Assembly: GCA_017614095.1 (NCBI GenBank)
Contig: JAGACN010000043.1
Span: 1-9,562, forward strand
Reading direction: 5' to 3'
Source: Clostridia bacterium
Lineage (GTDB): Bacteria > Bacillota_A > Clostridia > Oscillospirales > CAG-382
DNA length: 9,562 bases
Made by a program: the position numbers and the translations under genes. Shown here one piece after another: positions 4,337-9,562 of this stretch (positions are counted from its first letter, which is position 1; every line of letters begins with the position of its first letter). A model generated the notes under the pieces. The model searched no databases and was not told the origin of the DNA. It saw only the letters and a list, made by a program, of their open reading frames with translations.

Positions 4337-6235
4337 ATGAAAAAGGTTCTTGCGACGCTGCTTTGCTTCGGACTGCTGATCCCGTTTGCGGGCATCGCGG
4401 GCGTCACGGGCGTATCCGCGAAAACCTACGCCCACAATCTGTCCTTCGACGTGAAGGGCGTGGACTGCACCACCAGCGAGGCCGGAGGCCTGGCCGTCTA
4501 TCCGGCCGGCGATTCGGCGCGGAAGCTGTATTCCAGAGATTACAAATTCCGCAACTCGTATTTGCTGGTCTTCAATCGGGAAGGCCGTCTGGCGGAGATC
4601 GGCAGCAATCTGCTGGAATCGGACGGCGTGCAGCTGTCCGTTACGGTCCCCGCGGGAGGCTTCCTTGTTGCCTTCCCGTATTCGGGCTATTCCACGCTTT
4701 ATCAGGCGTTTACGGTCGCTCTGGAGGGCGCCATGCATTACAACGCGACCTTTACGGCGGCTTACGAGATGTACGGCGAGTACGATGCGGCGAACAAGAA
4801 GGTCACCATCCGGTATGACGATCCCGCTGCTGTCCCTTCCGATGCGCTCAAGTTCCTGTTCATCGGCAACAGTTCCACCTACGTCAACGGGAGTCCGATC
4901 AAGTTCCGTGAAATGGCCAAGGCGGCCGGCAAAACAGTGGACGTCACCTACTGCACGGAAGGAAGCGCCTATCTGGAATATTTCGCCGAGGGCGGGCAAT
5001 ACGAAAGCCGGTTCAAAACGGCGCTGAGCAAGAAACAGTACGATTACGTCGTCCTGCAGGACGCGGCGGCGAGCGATTTCTCCAAAGCGTCCAAGGCGTG
5101 CGACAATCTGATCCCGCAGATCCTGGCGAACGGCGCCACGCCCGTCTTCTATATGCGGTATTATTCGGACAAATCGTCCTGCTATGAACTGACGGACAAA
5201 TATTTTACGCTGTATGAGGCGCTCGCGCGGAAATACGGCACCGTTTACGCGCCTGCCGTCGTGGCTTTCCTGCGCTGCCAGGAACGGTATCCTTCGATCA
5301 ACCTGTACGCGGACGATTATTCGCACCATTCCAAAGAGGGCAGTTATCTGATCGCCGCCACCATGCTCTACGCCTTCCTCGGGATCTCTCCGGTCGGCAA
5401 CGCCTATACGGCGGACATGGACGCGTCGACGGTCGCGGCATTGCAGGAATGCGCCGCATCGGCGGTCGAAGAACCGTATTATCCGAATGTCCCGTTTGCG
5501 GATTTCGAGGAGGACGGGGTCGTTTACACGAACGTCGCGCGGGACAAAACGTACACGCGCACGGGAACTCCGTATTCGCACGATCAGGGCAAATGGATCG
5601 ACTACGATCCGTCTTCGAAAAAGATCATCGGCAAGATGACCGACGGGTTTGCGGCTTCCGCGGGAGACGACAATTCCATCGGCGCGTATAAAGGGTCCCA
5701 GGGCGTCCCGACCGATGTCGTCATCGATCTGGAACAGTCCTTCTCCCTGAAACGGTTCGAAACGGACCTCTACGGCGGGACATGGGGCATCGAGAATCCG
5801 AAGAATTCCGGCGTCACGGTTTCCGTTTCCGAGGACGGGACGGCGTTTACGGCCGTCGGATCGCTGACCTGTCCGGCATTTAAGACCAGCGGGAACTGGA
5901 CGTACGGCCTGTTCACACTGGATCTGGCCGAGGCCGTTCAGGCCCGGTATGTGAAATTCTCTTACCTGATCGGGACGGAAGTCAACAAGCTTTGTCTGGC
6001 CTGGTCCAGCGAGGCCGCCGTGTTCGGCACGCTCCCGGAAGGCAAAGTCAGGTACGGCGATCTGAACAAGGACGGCGAACTGGACGCGGTGGACTACATC
6101 CGTCTGAAGAAGGGGATCCTTAAAGACGACCTGTCGGAAGAAGAAAAAAAGAGCGCGGATTTCAACCGGGACGGAGAAGTCGACGCTTTGGACTATATCG
6201 CGCTGAAAAAGGCCATATTGTCCGGAAACGTCTGA
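4337..6235 (+). CDS. Secreted SGNH/DUF4886 hydrolase with F5/8-C-like domain and dockerin (copy 1)
   Basis: A 632-residue exported multidomain protein, probably a carbohydrate esterase or deacetylase. Residues 1-28 are a signal peptide (MKKVLATLLCFGLL...SAKTYA). Residues about 33-165 are an unassigned beta-rich domain. Residues about 170-355 form an SGNH/DUF4886 hydrolase: FLFIGNSST gives the likely nucleophile Ser179 (GNS in place of GDS), and DDYSHHSKEGSYL gives the likely Asp327/His330 pair. Residues about 397-566 resemble an F5/8 type C (discoidin) sugar-binding domain. Residues 574-630 are a type I dockerin with two full calcium loops (D575-N577-D579-D583-D586 and D608-N610-D612-D616-D619). 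AAAGGAG lies 6 nt before the ATG. It follows GH26 by 83 bp and has a paralogue immediately downstream. Its real substrate is unknown; acetylated or feruloylated hemicellulose is a guess. Confidence 0.85.
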   Translation: MKKVLATLLCFGLLIPFAGIAGVTGVSAKTYAHNLSFDVKGVDCTTSEAGGLAVYPAGDSARKLYSRDYKFRNSYLLVFNREGRLAEIGSNLLESDGVQLSVTVPAGGFLVAFPYSGYSTLYQAFTVALEGAMHYNATFTAAYEMYGEYDAANKKVTIRYDDPAAVPSDALKFLFIGNSSTYVNGSPIKFREMAKAAGKTVDVTYCTEGSAYLEYFAEGGQYESRFKTALSKKQYDYVVLQDAAASDFSKASKACDNLIPQILANGATPVFYMRYYSDKSSCYELTDKYFTLYEALARKYGTVYAPAVVAFLRCQERYPSINLYADDYSHHSKEGSYLIAATMLYAFLGISPVGNAYTADMDASTVAALQECAASAVEEPYYPNVPFADFEEDGVVYTNVARDKTYTRTGTPYSHDQGKWIDYDPSSKKIIGKMTDGFAASAGDDNSIGAYKGSQGVPTDVVIDLEQSFSLKRFETDLYGGTWGIENPKNSGVTVSVSEDGTAFTAVGSLTCPAFKTSGNWTYGLFTLDLAEAVQARYVKFSYLIGTEVNKLCLAWSSEAAVFGTLPEGKVRYGDLNKDGELDAVDYIRLKKGILKDDLSEEEKKSADFNRDGEVDALDYIALKKAILSGNV

Positions 6236-6263
6236 GCGGTTCCGGTTTCTCGCGTATGAAAGC

Positions 6264-6298
6264 AGAGCCTCACAAGATACAGCCGCTTGCGAGGCTCT
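6264..6298 (+). other. Strong hairpin between the two SGNH paralogues
   Basis: AGAGCCTC (6264-6271) pairs with GAGGCTCT (6291-6298) in 8 perfect pairs. After one A-C mismatch the stem continues with CAAG (6273-6276) and CTTG (6286-6289), closing a 9-nt loop. Only CGGTTTAG follows, so any terminator activity should be weak. It could be a partial terminator or a 3'-end stabiliser lowering or uncoupling expression of the second copy. Confidence 0.6.
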
Positions 6299-6336
6299 CG
6301 GTTTAGAAAACGGACCTTTTAGAAAGGATAAAAAGG

Positions 6337-8241
6337 ATGGCTCGGGATTTTAAAAAAACGCTGGCGGTCCTTTTGTGTTTCGGTCTGCTGGTTCCGGCAG
6401 TCGGCCTGCAGACGCACCGGGACGCTTTTGCGAAAAATGCCGTTCACCAGCTGTCCTGGGACGTCAAAGGCGCGGAATGCCCCACGACGGCGGCGGACGG
6501 GCTGGTGGTCTATCAGGCCGGAAAAGAAGCGCGCAAACTCTATTCCAAAGACTATAAATTCCGGAATTCGTATCTGATGGTCTTCGACAGCGACGGCCGT
6601 CTGGCGGAGATCGGAAGCCATCTGCTGGAGGAAAACGGGGTACAGCTGTCCGTTACCGTTCCGGCGGGCGGATTCATGATCGCGTTCCCGTATGCGGGCT
6701 ACATCGACCTGTATCAGGCGTTCACGGTCGCGCAGGAGGGGGCCATGTACTACAATCACACCTTTACGGTGGGGTACGAGATGTTCGGGGAATACGACGC
6801 AAAGAAAAAGACGTTCGCCTTGCGTTACGACGATCCCGTTCCGGCTCCGGCGGACGCGGTCCGGTTCCTGTTCATCGGCAACAGCACCACGTATGTGAAC
6901 GCCTGCCCGATCAAATTCCGCGAACTGGCGAAAGCCGCCGGAAAACCGGTCGAGGTCACCTATTGCACGGAAGGGAGCGCTTATCTGGAATATTTCGCCG
7001 AAGGCGGGCAGTACGACGCCCGGTTCAAGGCGGCTCTGAAAAAGCAGCGCTATGATTACGTGGTGCTTCAGGACGCGGCCGGCGCCGATTATACCAAGGC
7101 TTCGAAAGCGCTGAAGAGCCTGATTCCGCAGATCCGGGAGAACGGCGCCACGCCCGTCTTCTATATGCGCTACTATTCGGACAAATCCTCCTGCTACGAG
7201 CTGACGGAAAAGTATTTCAGTCTGTACGAGGCGCTCGCCCGGGATTACAATACCGTCTACGCGCCCGTCGTGGTCGCGTTCCTGCGCTGTCAGGAGCGCT
7301 ATCCGGACATCAACCTTTATGCGGACGATTATTCCCACCATTCCAAAGAAGGCAGCTACCTGATCGCCTGCACGTGGCTGTATGCGTTTCTGGGCATCTC
7401 GCCGGTCGGGAACGCCTATACGGCGGGACTGGACGCCCGGACGGCGGCTGCGCTGCAGGAATGCGCGGCCTCGTCTATTGAGGAGCCCTACCGGGAGTCC
7501 ACGCCGACAAGCAGCTTTACGGAGGACGGGAACGAATATACGAACGTCGCGCTGGGCAAGAGCTATACCCGGACCGGCAGCCCGTATACGAGAGACGATA
7601 ATATGTGGTCGGATACGGACAGCGCGACCGGGAAGTCGCTCGGCAAAATGACGGACGGCTTTACGGCCGCCGCCGGCGACGACAACGCCATTGCCGCGTA
7701 CAAAGGAAGCGAAGGCGCCCCGACGGACGTTCTCATCGATCTGGAGGCCCCGTACGGGCTCCGGGCGTTCGAAACGGACCTGTTCGGAGGGACGTGGGGG
7801 ATCGCGGATCCGGGCGAAGCGGTCATTTCCGTCTCGGTTTCCGCGGACGGAGAGACCTTTACGGAGGTCGGCGAACTGGCATGCGCCGCGTTCAAGACGA
7901 ACGGAAGCTGGACGAGCGGAAAGTTTTCGCTTCATCTGGCGGAGGATGTTGTCGCGCGGTACGTCAAGTTCTCCTACCGGATCGCCGCCAGCCCGTATTT
8001 CTGCTGGACCAGTGAAGCGGTCGTCTACGGCACCGAGTGGGAACCCGAATACGATCTTGGGGATATCAACGGGAGCGGAGAGGTGAGCGCGCTCGATTAT
8101 CTGATCGTGAAAAAAACGGTCTTGAAGACCTACACGCCGCGTTCCAAGCCGGAAGAAAGACGTATGAACGTCAACGGCGACGCCGGGGTGAACCTTCTCG
8201 ACTGCAGGCGGATCAAACAGATCTGCTTCGGACAAGGATAA
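6337..8241 (+). CDS. Secreted SGNH/DUF4886 hydrolase with F5/8-C-like domain and divergent dockerin (copy 2)
   Basis: This 634-residue tandem paralogue of the preceding gene has the same domain order. The signal peptide is MARDFKKTLAVLLCFGLL...DAFA. All landmarks are shifted by exactly four residues relative to copy 1 (Ser183, Asp331, His334; Cys210, Cys286, Cys318), so the two align without gaps from about residue 39 to 545. The GNSTTYV and DDYSHHSKEGSYL motifs are intact, so it is probably active. The dockerin is degraded: loop 1 reads DINGSGEVSALD (Ser at the third and fourth ligand positions) and loop 2 reads NVNGDAGVNLLD (Asn first, Ala for Gly). Cohesin binding may be weaker or of other specificity. 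AGAAAGGA (6321-6328) lies 8 nt before the ATG. The reductase gene follows after 28 nt. Substrate unknown. Confidence 0.85.
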   Translation: MARDFKKTLAVLLCFGLLVPAVGLQTHRDAFAKNAVHQLSWDVKGAECPTTAADGLVVYQAGKEARKLYSKDYKFRNSYLMVFDSDGRLAEIGSHLLEENGVQLSVTVPAGGFMIAFPYAGYIDLYQAFTVAQEGAMYYNHTFTVGYEMFGEYDAKKKTFALRYDDPVPAPADAVRFLFIGNSTTYVNACPIKFRELAKAAGKPVEVTYCTEGSAYLEYFAEGGQYDARFKAALKKQRYDYVVLQDAAGADYTKASKALKSLIPQIRENGATPVFYMRYYSDKSSCYELTEKYFSLYEALARDYNTVYAPVVVAFLRCQERYPDINLYADDYSHHSKEGSYLIACTWLYAFLGISPVGNAYTAGLDARTAAALQECAASSIEEPYRESTPTSSFTEDGNEYTNVALGKSYTRTGSPYTRDDNMWSDTDSATGKSLGKMTDGFTAAAGDDNAIAAYKGSEGAPTDVLIDLEAPYGLRAFETDLFGGTWGIADPGEAVISVSVSADGETFTEVGELACAAFKTNGSWTSGKFSLHLAEDVVARYVKFSYRIAASPYFCWTSEAVVYGTEWEPEYDLGDINGSGEVSALDYLIVKKTVLKTYTPRSKPEERRMNVNGDAGVNLLDCRRIKQICFGQG

Positions 8242-8255
8242 GAGCTTTTTTCGTG

Positions 8256-8272
8256 AAAGGAGGAACGCTTTG
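8256..8272 (+). promoter_or_regulatory. Ribosome binding site deciding a TTG start
   Basis: AAAGGAGG (8256-8263) is a near-perfect Shine-Dalgarno lying 6 nt before TTG (8270-8272). The nearest in-frame ATG (8318) falls inside the conserved N-terminal strand (GFGCMRLP) of the reductase, so TTG is the likely start. Confidence 0.8.
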
Positions 8273-9400
8273 AAAAACTGTTTTGCCGACGCAAAAGGAA
8301 AATTCGGATTTGGCTGCATGCGTCTGCCCATGCAGGGCGACGTCGTGGACTGGGATCAGACCAGCCGTATGGTGGACCTGTTCCTGGAAGCCGGCTTCAA
8401 TTATTTCGACACCGCCCGCGTCTATCTGGACCGGCAAAGCGAGCAGGCCGTCAAGCGCTGTCTGGCGGACCGCTATCCGCGCGACCGGTTCCTGCTGGCG
8501 GATAAACTGTCCGATTCCTGCTTCCGCACGCAGGAGGACATCCGGCCGCTCGTGCAGCGGCAGCTGGAATCCTGCGGCGTGACCTATCTGGACTATTATC
8601 TCATGCACGCGCAGGACGCGAAACGGTTCGAGCGTTACCGCTCCTGCCGCGCGTACGAGACGGCGTTCGAACTGCGCGAAGAGGGGATCCTCCGCCACGT
8701 GGGTCTGTCGTTCCACGACGGCGCGGACGTCCTGGACGAGATTCTGAACGCCTATCCGGAACTGGAATTCGTGCAGATCCAGCTGAATTACCTGGATTAC
8801 GACGACGGCGTCGTTCAAAGCCGGAAGTGCTACGAGGTCTGCGAGAAGCACGGAAAGCCCGTGGTCGTCATGGAACCCGTCAAAGGCGGCCGGCTCGCCC
8901 GGCTGTCGGAGAAGGAGCACGCGGTATTGAGTCGTCTCGGAGGAGAGATGAGCGACGCCGGGTATGCGCTTCGGTTTGCCGCCGACCACCCGTCGGTCGC
9001 AATGGTGCTCTCCGGCATGTCTTCCGTCGAACAGATGGAGGACAACATCCGCGTGATGAAGGAGTGCCGTCCGCTGTCGGACGAAGAGAGGACCGCTCTG
9101 TCCGAGGTGCGCGCCATCGCGCTCGGGGAAGGACAGATCGGCTGCACGGCCTGCCGGTATTGCACGGCCGGCTGTCCCGCCGGGATCTCCATTCCGGATC
9201 TGATTACCGCCTTGAATTCAAACCGGACCGGGAACGGATGGACCAGCCATAAGTTTTACCGCACGCTGACGTCTTCCGGCGGAAAGGCGTCCAACTGTCT
9301 GGCCTGCGGCCAATGCGAAGAAGCCTGCCCGCAGCATCTGCCCATCCGGGACATCCTGAAGCAGGTACGGGACACTTTCGAAAAACCCGACGAGAAATGA
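8270..9400 (+). CDS. Aldo/keto reductase with C-terminal 4Fe-4S dicluster domain
   Basis: A cytoplasmic oxidoreductase of 376 residues that joins an aldo/keto reductase barrel to a ferredoxin-like tail, a fusion common in anaerobic Clostridia. The N-terminal barrel begins FGFGCMRLP. The catalytic tetrad is visible as Asp47 and Tyr52 (FDTARVY), Lys79 (LADKL) and His113 (LMHAQ). The segments HVGLSFHDG, VQIQLNYLDYDD and VVVMEPVKGG follow the family. The tail carries two cysteine sets: C292-C295-C298-C302 (CTACRYCTAGCP) and C343-C346-C349-C353 (CLACGQCEEACP), each able to bind one 4Fe-4S cluster. The start is TTG. It lies 28 nt after the second SGNH gene and ends before a strong terminator, so it may be the last gene of that transcript. 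Substrate and electron partner are unknown; a link to sugar metabolism is only suggested by position. Confidence 0.92.
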   Translation: MKNCFADAKGKFGFGCMRLPMQGDVVDWDQTSRMVDLFLEAGFNYFDTARVYLDRQSEQAVKRCLADRYPRDRFLLADKLSDSCFRTQEDIRPLVQRQLESCGVTYLDYYLMHAQDAKRFERYRSCRAYETAFELREEGILRHVGLSFHDGADVLDEILNAYPELEFVQIQLNYLDYDDGVVQSRKCYEVCEKHGKPVVVMEPVKGGRLARLSEKEHAVLSRLGGEMSDAGYALRFAADHPSVAMVLSGMSSVEQMEDNIRVMKECRPLSDEERTALSEVRAIALGEGQIGCTACRYCTAGCPAGISIPDLITALNSNRTGNGWTSHKFYRTLTSSGGKASNCLACGQCEEACPQHLPIRDILKQVRDTFEKPDEK

Positions 9401-9416
9401 CAACTGACAATACGCA

Positions 9417-9457
9417 AAAGCTGGCGCATCGTTCGGATGCGCCGGCGCTTTGTTTTT
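9417..9457 (+). terminator. Intrinsic, probably bidirectional terminator between convergent genes
   Basis: GGCGCATC (9423-9430) pairs with GATGCGCC (9436-9443) around a GTTCG loop. The stem is lengthened by AAAGC (9417-9421) against GCTTT (9447-9451) with a short bulge. TTTGTTTTT follows on the + strand. On the minus strand the hairpin is followed by CTTTTG, so it can serve the convergent gene as well. Confidence 0.85.
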
Positions 9458-9462
9458 CCGGA

Positions 9463-9562
9463 TTATTTGTGGTACAGCTTCTTGGTGTAGTATTTCGGCT
9501 CGCAGGTCAGGTTGATGCCCAACTTGCGGAAACAGTCTTCGTCGACCTGCGGGAGGATGATG
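9463..9562 (-). CDS. C-terminal end of an unrecognised convergent gene
   Basis: Reading the minus strand from the window edge gives an open frame of 32 residues, ILPQVDEDCFRKLGINLTC then EPKYYTKKLYHK, ending in TAA (plus-strand 9463-9465). The stop lies just beyond the shared terminator, and codon use is like that of the neighbours, so I take it as the 3' end of a real gene whose body lies outside the window. The basic, tyrosine-rich tail does not identify a family, and I assign no function. Confidence 0.6.
   Translation of the reverse strand, partial: IILPQVDEDCFRKLGINLTCEPKYYTKKLYHK

Noticed and set aside
4226..5581. Minus-strand frame of 451 codons opposite the first SGNH gene
   Set aside because: Mirror of the sense gene; a very similar shadow appears opposite the paralogue because the sense genes are alike, so the similarity between the two shadows is not evidence of coding.
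8222..8256. Possible terminator between the second SGNH gene and the reductase (T-run at about 8245-8251)
   Set aside because: A run of T is present but no stable stem precedes it. The T-run belongs to the short spacer before the reductase ribosome binding site.
6319..8331. Long open frame of about 670 codons on the minus strand opposite the second SGNH gene
   Set aside because: It is an antisense shadow of a GC-rich gene: its protein is arginine-, valine- and isoleucine-rich with no domain logic and no good ribosome binding site, while the plus strand encodes a clear multidomain protein.

Overview
The window looks like chromosomal DNA of a fairly GC-rich anaerobic Firmicute of the Clostridia, probably an Oscillospirales-like gut or rumen fibre degrader. 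This is inferred from the infC-rpmI-rplT operon with an L20-type attenuator leader, strong AGGAGG-like ribosome binding sites, a nucleoside/sugar ABC permease of the NupQ type, dockerin-bearing secreted hydrolases and a ferredoxin-fused aldo/keto reductase. No mobile element, tRNA, rRNA or CRISPR array was seen.

Layout: (1) 1-480 is the 3' end of an ABC permease gene, followed by two back-to-back inverted repeats (477-556). (2) 560-2251 is a translation block. Four A-tracts spaced exactly 10 bp lead into a good vegetative promoter (599-627). A roughly 178-nt leader with an intrinsic terminator and a competing helix follows. Then come infC (IF3, probably starting at AUC or AUA), rpmI (L35, overlapping infC by 14 nt), rplT (L20), rpsU (S21, 58 codons) and a strong terminator. 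(3) 2287-9457 is a carbohydrate-active block, all on the + strand: a GH26-type glycosidase lipoprotein, two tandem paralogous secreted proteins (N-terminal domain, SGNH/DUF4886 hydrolase, F5/8-C-like domain, dockerin), and an aldo/keto reductase with two 4Fe-4S motifs. The block closes with a terminator. (4) 9463-9562 is the 3' end of a convergent minus-strand gene.

How the genes may work together: the translation operon is expected to be self-regulated by L20 (attenuation in the leader) and by IF3 (non-AUG start codon). In the second block, a membrane-anchored GH26 enzyme is followed by two dockerin-tagged SGNH enzymes, which suggests a small surface system removing ester groups and cutting a hemicellulose such as mannan or mixed-linkage glucan. 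Strong hairpins without U-tracts sit between GH26 and the first SGNH gene and between the two SGNH genes. They may set the relative transcript levels. Substrates and cohesin partners cannot be read from this window.
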